From NCBI GenBank assembly GCA_027483405.1, contig JAIXUU010000335.1, positions 1 to 36,544 of the forward strand: DNA of 36,544 bases. Reading direction: 5' to 3'. Source of the stretch: Planctomyces sp. Lineage in GTDB: Bacteria; Planctomycetota; Planctomycetia; Planctomycetales; Planctomycetaceae. The stretch's first letter is position 1, and each line of letters begins with the position of its first letter. Of this stretch, positions 26,465 through 34,537 are shown in pieces. The position numbers were made by a program, and so were the translations under genes. Below the pieces are notes generated by a model. It saw only the letters and a list, made by a program, of their open reading frames with translations, had not been told where the DNA came from and ran no database searches.

Positions 26465-28234
26465 ATGCAACAACAGCGTGATCTGGCACCTTCCCCAAGT
26501 GGTGGCTCGGCCATTTCAGCAGAACCATTTCGCTGGTTTGTACCACGCGATCTGGACGGTTTTTTTGGATTGTTCGTCGATAATCTCGTTCAGTTGATTC
26601 TGATTGTGACGTTATGCGGCGCCAGGTGCGGCATGACCGGTGAAGCGGCTTTTCTGCTTTACCAGAGAATTCTGCCCGGGGTGGCGGTCAGTTTGCTGGT
26701 CGGAAATCTGTTTTACGCGTGGCAAGCCCGGCAACTGGCCAGAAGAACCGGCCGCAATGACGTGACGGCTTTACCCTATGGGATCAACACACCTTCATTG
26801 CTGGTTTATGTCTTCTTCGTGATGGTGCCAGCGTATGTGGCAGCGACAGCCAAAGGAGCCAGCTCTGTCGCTGCAGCAGAACAGGCCTGGCGCGTGGGAT
26901 TGGTCGCTTGTCTGGGCTCTGGCTTGATTGAGTTTTGCGGCGCGTTTGTGGCGGAATCCGTTCGGAGAAGAACGCCTCGGGCAGCATTGTTATCCACGCT
27001 GGCGGGGATCGCCATTGGCTTTATCTCCATGAGCTTCACACTGCAACTCATTCAGAAACCACTGATCGCCATGCTGCCACTGGCCATTGTGCTGGTGACC
27101 TACTTTTCGCGAGTCTCGTTTCCGTGGCGACTTCCGGGCGGTTTTGTTTCGTTACTGGCCGGGGTGCTGCTGGCGTGGGGATTGACGTTTTTGCATCAGG
27201 TCTGGGCTGATGGGCCAGTCTGGATCGCGCGTCATGCCTTGAATTCGAGTGCCGTTCGTGAATCTTGGCAAGTGATAGGATTTGCGCCGCCGCAGTTGTG
27301 GCTTGGTGATCTGTGGCAGGTGGTGGCTGATCCGGGGCAGTGGCTGGGACTGCTCTCTGTGATTATCCCGATGGGGTTGTTTAATCTATTAGGAAGCTTG
27401 CAGAACATTGAATCGGCAGAGGCTGCGGGCGATGCATACGACACGAAATCATCGCTGGCGATGAATGGGTTGGGGACTTTGGCTGCGGCAGCATTTGGCA
27501 GTTGTTTTCCGACAACCATTTACATTGGTCATCCCGGCTGGAAAGGCTTAGGAGCCAGGGCCGGATACTCGATCATCAATGGGGTGGTGATCACTATCCT
27601 CTGTGTGACAGGGACTGTGGCTCTCATTCAATCGTTAGTACCCATTGAAGCGGGTGTGCCGATTGTGCTCTGGATTGGCGTGGTCATCACGGCCCAGGCT
27701 TTTGTGGCTTGTCCGCCAGCGCATGCACCAGCCGTGGCTATTGGGCTATTTCCTGCCATTGCAGCGTGGGGAATGACTGTCGTGCAGGGGGCTTTCCTCG
27801 TGGCTGGCGGAGTCACAATGCAGTCGCTGCTCAGTAAAGATTTCTCGCAACAGGTCAATGGTTTTCTGCTGCATGGTCTGATCTCCATGGAGCGGGGGTA
27901 TATCTTTACCTGCGTCATTCTCGCGACCATTGCGGTGGAACTGATTGAGCGAAGGTTTCTGCGGGCAGCCTGCTGGTCATCGATTGGGGCGATTTTTGCG
28001 GGAGCGGGTTTGACTCACAGTTACCAGCTTTCGGGGAATCTGGTCGATTTTTTGTTTCCAGGAAGTCGCGCACCGGTAGGATCCATGCTTTACCGTGCCA
28101 CAGATGTGGCCATCGGTTATGGATTGATGGCGATCGTGTTTCTGCTCTTTGCCTTTCGCAAGGTTGAAAGCGTGTCGGAATCAGCTCCTGGTTTGACGGA
28201 GAGTGATGCCCATCGAAGTATGGAGTTTCATTAA
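26465..28234 (+). CDS. NCS2/AzgA-type xanthine-uracil permease family protein
   Basis: The 589-residue polytopic membrane protein starts after AGGTGATCC, a good ribosome site. It has about 13-14 hydrophobic segments. Family-like features are the cytoplasmic start [38 protein letters not shown] near the first repeat, and the central [20 protein letters not shown] followed by [20 protein letters not shown], which corresponds to the substrate-binding half-helix region of AzgA-like transporters. The substrate cannot be named, and proton-coupled nucleobase uptake is the family expectation. The neighbour rdgB also deals with purines, which weakly supports a purine-related role. Confidence 0.8.
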   Translation: MQQQRDLAPSPSGGSAISAEPFRWFVPRDLDGFFGLFVDNLVQLILIVTLCGARCGMTGEAAFLLYQRILPGVAVSLLVGNLFYAWQARQLARRTGRNDVTALPYGINTPSLLVYVFFVMVPAYVAATAKGASSVAAAEQAWRVGLVACLGSGLIEFCGAFVAESVRRRTPRAALLSTLAGIAIGFISMSFTLQLIQKPLIAMLPLAIVLVTYFSRVSFPWRLPGGFVSLLAGVLLAWGLTFLHQVWADGPVWIARHALNSSAVRESWQVIGFAPPQLWLGDLWQVVADPGQWLGLLSVIIPMGLFNLLGSLQNIESAEAAGDAYDTKSSLAMNGLGTLAAAAFGSCFPTTIYIGHPGWKGLGARAGYSIINGVVITILCVTGTVALIQSLVPIEAGVPIVLWIGVVITAQAFVACPPAHAPAVAIGLFPAIAAWGMTVVQGAFLVAGGVTMQSLLSKDFSQQVNGFLLHGLISMERGYIFTCVILATIAVELIERRFLRAACWSSIGAIFAGAGLTHSYQLSGNLVDFLFPGSRAPVGSMLYRATDVAIGYGLMAIVFLLFAFRKVESVSESAPGLTESDAHRSMEFH

Positions 28235-28457
28235 ATGGGCATCTCACCCGGATGCAAACTTCTGATCATGATCAAAACAAAATTCCCTCACCTCGGTTCT
28301 CTGCCCAGTTGTAGTGGAATTTGAGAAATCGCTGAAGCAACGAATCTTTTGAAACTGATATCTGTCAGACCTATGTGGATTTCCCACAATGATCCTTTAC
28401 TAAAAAATGAATGAGCCCAATCGGGCCGCCCGTAGAACTCAATAGAAAGCGCTCGCT

Positions 28458-29333
28458 ATGTATCTCGGCAAAGTCCAACTGGTCGATGGGGAAGTTCGTG
28501 TCGCACTGGGAGAAGAGGGAGTCTGGAAGCTGCTGGATTTGTTGCAGGTGGATCATGTCCGCAGCCTGGCAGATATCCTGCATGCTCCCGATCCGTTGGG
28601 GTTGGCCAGATATCTGGTGGATGGATCATTGAGCCCTGTCCCCGTGGAAGAACTCAAATTTCTGGCTCCCATCGATCGGCAGGAAGTCTGGGCGGCTGGT
28701 GTGACCTACCGGCGCAGTCAGGTCGCTCGTATGGAAGAGTCCGAAGCGGGTGCTTCGCATTACGACAAAGTCTATACAGCCCCCCGACCTGAGATTTTCT
28801 TCAAAGCCACACCAGCTCGCGTTTCTGGACCAGGCCAGGCGTTAAGAGTCCGTTCAGATAGCCAATGGTCAGTTCCTGAACCAGAACTGGCTCTGGTGAT
28901 TTCGCCCGAAGGCAAACTGGTGGGCTACACCGTCGGTAATGATATGTCGGCACGGGATATCGAAGGTGAGAATCCTCTCTATTTGCCACAGGCTAAAGTC
29001 TATAACCAATGCTGCGGGCTGGGCCCGTGGGTACGACTGGCGAGCAGTCCTTTAACACTGGAGGGGAACGCCGTTCGACTCAAGATTCGCCGCGGTGGGC
29101 AGGTTGTCAGTCAGGATGAAACTCATCTCGGCATGTTGAAGCGAACTTTCAGTGAACTGATTCACTGGCTGACATTTGAGAATGATGTTCCCCAAGGTGC
29201 CTTCCTGCTGACAGGGACCGGGATTGTTCCTGAAAACAATTTCTCTCTGGAGCAGGGAGATGAAGTCTCGATTGAGATTGAAGGGATCGGGACATTAACC
29301 AACCCCATCGTGAAAGCTGCTGCTCAAGCCTGA
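28458..29333 (+). CDS. Fumarylacetoacetate hydrolase family protein, 2-keto-3-deoxy acid dehydratase-like
   Basis: The 291-residue protein carries the FAH fold in its C-terminal two thirds. The metal-binding glutamates are in SVPEPELALVISPEG, with the partner aspartate in GYTVGNDMSARDIEGENPL. The active-site region continues PLYLPQAKVYNQCCGLGPWV and ends LLTGTGIVPENNFSLEQGDE. The LPQAKVYNQCC arrangement and an N-terminal cap resemble 2-dehydro-3-deoxy-D-arabinonate dehydratases more than fumarylacetoacetases. This suggests sugar-acid breakdown, but the substrate is inferred. GAAAG precedes the ATG. It is followed after 51 bases by the aminopropyltransferase gene. Confidence 0.85.
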   Translation: MYLGKVQLVDGEVRVALGEEGVWKLLDLLQVDHVRSLADILHAPDPLGLARYLVDGSLSPVPVEELKFLAPIDRQEVWAAGVTYRRSQVARMEESEAGASHYDKVYTAPRPEIFFKATPARVSGPGQALRVRSDSQWSVPEPELALVISPEGKLVGYTVGNDMSARDIEGENPLYLPQAKVYNQCCGLGPWVRLASSPLTLEGNAVRLKIRRGGQVVSQDETHLGMLKRTFSELIHWLTFENDVPQGAFLLTGTGIVPENNFSLEQGDEVSIEIEGIGTLTNPIVKAAAQA

Positions 29334-29384
29334 TGCGGGGTATCTGCCTGAAGTGACAGTTCTGAGGCCGAGGAATAGGCTTGC

Positions 29385-30341
29385 TTGCCCCGTATGGTTT
29401 GGGATTGGTTTATGGATGCGAGTGTCTGGATTGCCGAACGTTTGTCTCCGGTTGATATTTATCAGCATGGAGTCTCACAAATGCTGATGCATAAGCAGAC
29501 GGCCTTCCAGGAAATGTCGATCGTCATCAGTGAGAGTTACGGCAAAGCTCTGGTACTGGATGGGAAGTGGCAGACCTGCACGGGAGATGAGTTCATTTAT
29601 CATGAACTGATTGCGCATCTCCCGTGTGTTCTGCATGGAGCACCCAGAAAAGTGCTGATTGCCGGTGGAGCTGATGGAGGTGCTGCGCGGGAAGTTCTCA
29701 AGTGGAAGACAGTCGAAGAGGTGGTGATAGCCGACCTCGATGGTGAAGTGATTGATGCCTGCCGGGAGATGTTGCCAGAGATTCATCAGGGATCACTGAA
29801 TGATGCCCGTGTGAAGATTCAGGTGGCCGATGCCTTCGACCTGATCGAAGCGAGTTCGAGTGAGTATGATGTCATCATTGCTGACTTGACCGATCCCATT
29901 GAAGAAGGCCCTGCTTATCCGCTATTCACCCGCGAGTTTTTTGAGGCATGTCGGGCAGCACTCACACCCGATGGGGTGTTGATCAACCAGGCGGGTTCAA
30001 TGGCTCCTCCGTGGGTCAAATTGCTGGCCAGAGTCACGAAAACTATGGAATCAGCCTTTGGCTATGCGGTGGCTGCAGCTGCTCCAGTGCCAACTTATGG
30101 GTCTTTGTGGGGATTGACGATCGCCCGAACAAAGCCGATTGAAACAGGCATGGCACCTTCAAAAATCGATGAACTCGTGCAGGAGCATGTACAAGGTTCG
30201 TTGCGGATGTTCGATGGATCGGCTTTTGTGGCGGCTTTGCAGACACCGCGGTATGTCCGGCAGGCCATCGATCATGAACAGACGGTTTATACGCTGGAAA
30301 ATCCTCCCGCATTGAGTGCCGAGGGTGATCGTCGAGAATAA
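29385..30341 (+). CDS. Polyamine aminopropyltransferase (spermidine/thermospermine synthase family)
   Basis: The enzyme moves the aminopropyl group of decarboxylated S-adenosylmethionine to a polyamine. Motifs are VLIAGGADGGAAREVLKW (cofactor site), VVIADLDGEVIDACREMLPE, and IIADLTDPIEEGPAYPLFT, where classic SpeE has D(S/T)(S/T)DPxGP. The DLTDPxExGPxYxLFT form resembles plant ACL5 thermospermine synthases. The N-terminal beta-hairpin domain is present (YQHGVSQMLMHKQTAFQEM, SYGKALVLDGKWQ, CTGDEFIYHELIAH). The frame begins at TTG 29385 behind AGGAATAGG; ATGs at 29394 and 29412 are alternatives. No speD gene for the aminopropyl donor is in the window. Confidence 0.85.
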   Translation: MPRMVWDWFMDASVWIAERLSPVDIYQHGVSQMLMHKQTAFQEMSIVISESYGKALVLDGKWQTCTGDEFIYHELIAHLPCVLHGAPRKVLIAGGADGGAAREVLKWKTVEEVVIADLDGEVIDACREMLPEIHQGSLNDARVKIQVADAFDLIEASSSEYDVIIADLTDPIEEGPAYPLFTREFFEACRAALTPDGVLINQAGSMAPPWVKLLARVTKTMESAFGYAVAAAAPVPTYGSLWGLTIARTKPIETGMAPSKIDELVQEHVQGSLRMFDGSAFVAALQTPRYVRQAIDHEQTVYTLENPPALSAEGDRRE

Positions 30342-30426
30342 TTCCAGCAGGCTGCCAGTCACTGCTGCAGAGATCCTGCTGCCAGATTTTTACCACAGAG
30401 ACTTAGATCAAGTCTGAGGAATTTCC

Positions 30427-31194
30427 ATGGTTGAAAAGACAAAACTGAGCGTGAATGTCAACAAGGTGGCTTTGCTCAGAAACTCTCGACATCTGGGGAT
30501 TCCCTCCGTGTTAAGGGCAGCTTCGCTCTGTATCGCTGCTGGAGCTCAAGGCATTACTGTGCATCCCAGGCCGGATGAGAGGCATATTCGCCGCAGCGAT
30601 GTTCGCGAGCTTTCGGCTTTAATTCGACAGCACCACCCGCACATTGAATTGAATATCGAGGGGAATCCTCTGGCGGACGGTTTTCTCGATCTGGTGTTCG
30701 AAGTGGTGCCGGATCAATGCACGATGGTTCCGGATTCGCCCGAACAATCGACGAGTGATCATGGTTGGAATGTGCTCGCTGACCGTGAAAAGCTGGTCCC
30801 CGTGTTGGAAGAGCTCAGAGCAGCCGGGATTCGTTCGAGTTTGTTTCTGGATCCGGATGTGACTCAAGTTGCCGCGGCCAAAGAGGTCGGGGCTGATCGC
30901 ATCGAGTTATACACAGAGCCTTACGCTTCCAGTTACGGAAAAGAAAACGCTGGCGAGATTCTTGAGCAGTATGTGGCGACAGCGAAAATGGCCCTGGAAC
31001 ATGGATTAGGGGTGAATGCGGGGCACGACTTGAATCTGGAGAATCTTGGAAAGTTTCTCAGAGAGGTTCCTGCTGTGCTGGAAGTCTCGATCGGGCATGC
31101 CTTGATTGCGGATGCTCTCGAATTGGGTTACACCACGACCGTGGCTGCGTATCAGAAGGTCATTCGCGAAGAATCGGTCAAAACTGCGGGTTGA
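30427..31194 (+). CDS. pdxJ: Pyridoxine 5'-phosphate synthase
   Basis: PdxJ condenses 1-deoxyxylulose 5-phosphate with 3-amino-1-hydroxyacetone phosphate in vitamin B6 synthesis. The 255-residue TIM barrel shows LSVNVNKVALLRNSRH, GITVHPRPDERHIRRSDV, IELNIEGNP, CTMVPDSPEQSTSDHGWN, RIELYTEPYA, GVNAGHDLNLENL and EVSIGHALIADAL, all family-typical. GAGGAA sits just before the ATG. It is 85 bases downstream of the aminopropyltransferase gene on the same strand, so it may share its transcript. Confidence 0.96.
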   Translation: MVEKTKLSVNVNKVALLRNSRHLGIPSVLRAASLCIAAGAQGITVHPRPDERHIRRSDVRELSALIRQHHPHIELNIEGNPLADGFLDLVFEVVPDQCTMVPDSPEQSTSDHGWNVLADREKLVPVLEELRAAGIRSSLFLDPDVTQVAAAKEVGADRIELYTEPYASSYGKENAGEILEQYVATAKMALEHGLGVNAGHDLNLENLGKFLREVPAVLEVSIGHALIADALELGYTTTVAAYQKVIREESVKTAG

Positions 31195-31342
31195 TCGAGC
31201 AAGGTCTCCTTGGCCATCAGATAGCGCCTGCCAAATCTGGTTTGGAGAGGCATAAACGACTCTTGCCCGGGAAATGAGCCCGTCGAAACATTCAATGAGT
31301 GGAATCATTTGATTTCCCCAGCGAATGTGAGTCGTCGTGTCG

Positions 31343-33061
31343 ATGCCATCAAGGTTCTTCTGGGCATTCCGGTTCTCGTCTGCGGCAGACTTCGTAGCGA
31401 CAGTTTTGATAACGGTTGCGGCGTGCTGTGGAGCGGGATCTTGTGACGCTGCGCCTTCTCAGAATGTTGTGAAACAAACAGCCACCTCAGATGTCGATGA
31501 CGCTCCGCAGGATGAAGCACCTCGTTTGGTGACGGAAGTTTTTGAACAATCATCAAACGATGAGTTCTCAGCTCAGAGTTCAGAGATCTTTCCGGCATCC
31601 CGTACAACGCAAATTCCTACACCAGTGGCACCTTCAGCCACTGCTATGATCCCTGCCCAGAAAAAGCCATTGTCTTTTCCTCCACCTCAGGTTGTGAACG
31701 AACCGGGGCCTTGGAAGACATTGTTCTACGAGAATGATTTTTCCATTCTTCAGCAGCCAGAACATGCATGGCTGCCTGGTGAGCATTTGAAGAATCGGCA
31801 GGGAAGTCTTCTTGGGGACGATTGGCGAGTTTCAGCTGGTGGTGAAATTCGCTTTCGTTATCTGCAGGAAAAAAACCGCATTCGGCGTGGGCCTGCCACA
31901 GCCGAGGATTACACATTGATCCGCTGGCGAAACTATGTTGATTTCCATTACAGCGATTGGGTTCGAGTTTATGCAGAAATCCTGGACGGTTCGGTATATG
32001 GCGATCAGGCTGCCCGCCAGGGAATTGATGAAAATCGCTGGGATCTGACGAACGCTTTTGTCGATTTCGTGCTTTTTGCTGATGACGAAACGTCCTCGGT
32101 TTTCAGGTATGGCCGGCAGGAGATGTTGTTCGGAAGGCAGCGGCTCGTTTCGCCCCTCGATTGGTCGAACTCCCGGAGAACATTTCAAGGATTTCGATAT
32201 CTCCACAAGGAAGGTGACTGGAAACTCGATGTGTTCACAGTGAATCCAGTCAGTGCGTCCTCAGGCTTCAATGATCCTGATATTGCCGGGACTAACTTTG
32301 ATCAGCCGAACTACAACGTCTATTTCAGTGGGGCTTACGCAACGTACACAGGGATCGAAAACACGGTTTTTGAAGCTTACTGGATGTGGATGCATAACAG
32401 TGAACCTCGAGTGGGTTATGCCGATGGCAGTCGTCATTTAGTGGGAACACGGGCAGCCCATCTCATCCCGGTTTCGGATGGGATCGCCTACGATGATCGA
32501 ATCTGGGATCTCGAAATCGAAGGGGGTTATCAGTTTGGGACAGACATCGGAGATCGGGTTTCTGCAGGATTTGCCACGACTGTTGTTGGGCACACCTGGA
32601 AACGTCGCCCGTGGCAGCCTCGCTTGTCGGGATTGTTTTACTGGAGTTCAGGCGATATTGATCCCCATGACGGCATCGACAATACGTTCTACACTTACTT
32701 TCCTTTAGGACATGCTTACTGGGCACTCTCGGACAACGTCTCTGGGCAGAACCTGATTGACTATTCTCTCCAACTGGATGTGAAACCCACGACCAAAATG
32801 ACGGCTGCCACGGCAGTTCACTGGATGCAACTCGCCAGCGGGCAGGATACCGGCTATCAGGTCAATCAAGTCCCCTTCGGCACCGCAGGGAATGGTACGG
32901 GACTCGGATCGGCTCTTGATATCTACGGTGTGTACAACTTCAAGCCATGGTGGGATTTGCAGGCGGGCTACTCGTGGTATTGGTTCGGCAAATATGTCGA
33001 GCGGACGATTCCCCGAGGTGACTGCACTCAGTTTTACATTCAGACTTCGCTGCGATATTGA
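31343..33061 (+). CDS. Outer-membrane beta-barrel protein, alginate-export family
   Basis: A signal peptide (FVATVLITVAACCGAGS) is followed by a low-complexity Ser/Pro/Thr stretch to about residue 125. From DDWRVSAGGEIRFRYLQEKN on, alternating beta strands resemble the Alginate_exp porin family (PF13372): YTLIRWRNYVDFHYSDWVRV, YGRQEMLFGRQRLVSPLDWS and RRTFQGFRYLHKEGDWKLDV. The chain ends FYIQTSLRY, with the C-terminal aromatic typical of BamA-inserted outer-membrane proteins. The substrate is unknown. The frame opens at GTG 31337 with an ATG two codons later at 31343; the ribosome site is weak for both. No polysaccharide operon is visible, so export of alginate itself should not be assumed. 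Confidence 0.82.
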   Translation: MPSRFFWAFRFSSAADFVATVLITVAACCGAGSCDAAPSQNVVKQTATSDVDDAPQDEAPRLVTEVFEQSSNDEFSAQSSEIFPASRTTQIPTPVAPSATAMIPAQKKPLSFPPPQVVNEPGPWKTLFYENDFSILQQPEHAWLPGEHLKNRQGSLLGDDWRVSAGGEIRFRYLQEKNRIRRGPATAEDYTLIRWRNYVDFHYSDWVRVYAEILDGSVYGDQAARQGIDENRWDLTNAFVDFVLFADDETSSVFRYGRQEMLFGRQRLVSPLDWSNSRRTFQGFRYLHKEGDWKLDVFTVNPVSASSGFNDPDIAGTNFDQPNYNVYFSGAYATYTGIENTVFEAYWMWMHNSEPRVGYADGSRHLVGTRAAHLIPVSDGIAYDDRIWDLEIEGGYQFGTDIGDRVSAGFATTVVGHTWKRRPWQPRLSGLFYWSSGDIDPHDGIDNTFYTYFPLGHAYWALSDNVSGQNLIDYSLQLDVKPTTKMTAATAVHWMQLASGQDTGYQVNQVPFGTAGNGTGLGSALDIYGVYNFKPWWDLQAGYSWYWFGKYVERTIPRGDCTQFYIQTSLRY

Positions 33062-33217
33062 TGTCGCAAGTTGGCAAAGCTTTCGTTCGACACGCAGAAA
33101 ATGCCAAAAGCGTGTTTCCTTAGATATCGCATTCCACCCAGGTTGCCTGTTGTGAATTGACCCAAAGTGACGATTTGAGATAGCGTCCCTTGAGAATGCA
33201 TTTCAAGGACGAATGGC

Positions 33218-34537
33218 TTGAATCGGGCGGAATGGAAGCAACTGCTGCTGGTGCTGCTGGTCGGCGGAGTGATCCGTCTTGGTCTGGCTCTGGGTGTCGA
33301 ATGGGTATTAAGCAGCCAGCCCGATCGCTTTTTTCTGGTGCCAGGGGATGCTGAGGGATATTGGGATCTGGCTGGTGATCTGCTGACGGGTGCTGACTAC
33401 GAAGTCTATGGGCGATATGTGCTGCGGATGCCGGGTTTTCCAGCAATTCTCGCCGTAGCCAGATGGTTGGGACATGATCAGCGTCTGGTGGTACGGCTGG
33501 TCCTGATTGCCGTGTCACTGGCTGGTATTGGCGGCGTTTATCAACTGGGACGCGTGCTCTACAGCCACGCGGTAGGAATTTTGGCAGCCACGTTTGTGGC
33601 CATTTCACCCCTTCTGGCGGGATTTGGCGTACTGATTCTCAGTGAAGGGGCATTTGCCACGGCTTTAGTGTGGGCTCTCGTCGCCATGGCCTGTTGGTTG
33701 AAAGCCATGGAGCTGCCGGGGTGGAGTGGGGCAATCATTGTTTGGGCCATGATCTCCGGACTTTTCTCGACGGCAGCAATCCTGATGCGACCGACATGGT
33801 TTGCCTGTGCCGGTTTGATCCCTGCCGCTCTTGTGGTCTGTGCGATCATTTCGGCTCGTGAGCACCGTCTGCAATTGCTGCTGAAAAGTGGACTATCAGC
33901 AGTCGTGATGGGGGGGACGATTCTGCTCCTGCTCTTACCCTGGGCCCTGCGAAATCAAGCAGTTTCGGGAAAGTTCACCTTCACCACACTCTGGGTGGGT
34001 GCCAGTCTTTATGATGGCTTGCATGCAGGTGCGACGGGTGACAGTGACATGACATTCTTCGAGACCGATGGAGTGGCCAATCGACTTCAAGAACGCGAAG
34101 TCGACGAAGAGTATCGTCGTCGGGCATGGGAGTTTGTGGATCAGCATCCCTGGCGAACGGTTGAACTCGCGATCATCAAGCAGATTCGCTACTGGAATCT
34201 TGTGCCGAATTACCCGGAATTTCGGCGTTGGTGGATCCTGATTCCTGTGGGTCTCTCGACGGCCTGGCTGTATGCCGGGATCTTTTTTGAGCTGATACGA
34301 ACTCCCAGGCATTGGCGGGCACTCTTGTTTTGTGGCATGCCCGTAATTGTCTTTGCCGGGATTCATCTCCTGTTTGTGGGCTCGATGCGTTACCGCCTGC
34401 CTGCCGAACTTCCCATGGCAGTTCTGGCAGCCAGTGGGTGGATCGCTGTATCAGGGAAATATTTTAGTAACAAACTAGACGCTCAACCCGATTGTGCTTT
34501 ACTAGCGAAGAATCGGCAGGAGGAAACTCCATGCTGA
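33218..34537 (+). CDS. Polytopic glycosyltransferase-like membrane protein (ArnT/PMT type), TTG start
   Basis: The only plausible start is TTG 33218: no ATG or GTG lies between it and the in-frame stop at 33191-33193, and AAGGA lies 8 bases upstream. The 439-residue protein has about nine or ten membrane helices. The first loop contains PGDAEGYWDLAGDLLTGADY and YVLRMPGFPAILAVARWLG, the arrangement seen in GT39/GT83-like enzymes, where an acidic residue in this loop is catalytic (Asp in GDAEGYW). Later segments are PISPLL-type helices and WALRNQAVSGKFTFTTLW. It probably transfers a sugar from a polyprenyl-phosphate donor outside the cytoplasmic membrane. The acceptor is unknown. Its stop lies 7 bases inside the next gene. 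Confidence 0.78.
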   Translation: MNRAEWKQLLLVLLVGGVIRLGLALGVEWVLSSQPDRFFLVPGDAEGYWDLAGDLLTGADYEVYGRYVLRMPGFPAILAVARWLGHDQRLVVRLVLIAVSLAGIGGVYQLGRVLYSHAVGILAATFVAISPLLAGFGVLILSEGAFATALVWALVAMACWLKAMELPGWSGAIIVWAMISGLFSTAAILMRPTWFACAGLIPAALVVCAIISAREHRLQLLLKSGLSAVVMGGTILLLLLPWALRNQAVSGKFTFTTLWVGASLYDGLHAGATGDSDMTFFETDGVANRLQEREVDEEYRRRAWEFVDQHPWRTVELAIIKQIRYWNLVPNYPEFRRWWILIPVGLSTAWLYAGIFFELIRTPRHWRALLFCGMPVIVFAGIHLLFVGSMRYRLPAELPMAVLAASGWIAVSGKYFSNKLDAQPDCALLAKNRQEETPC

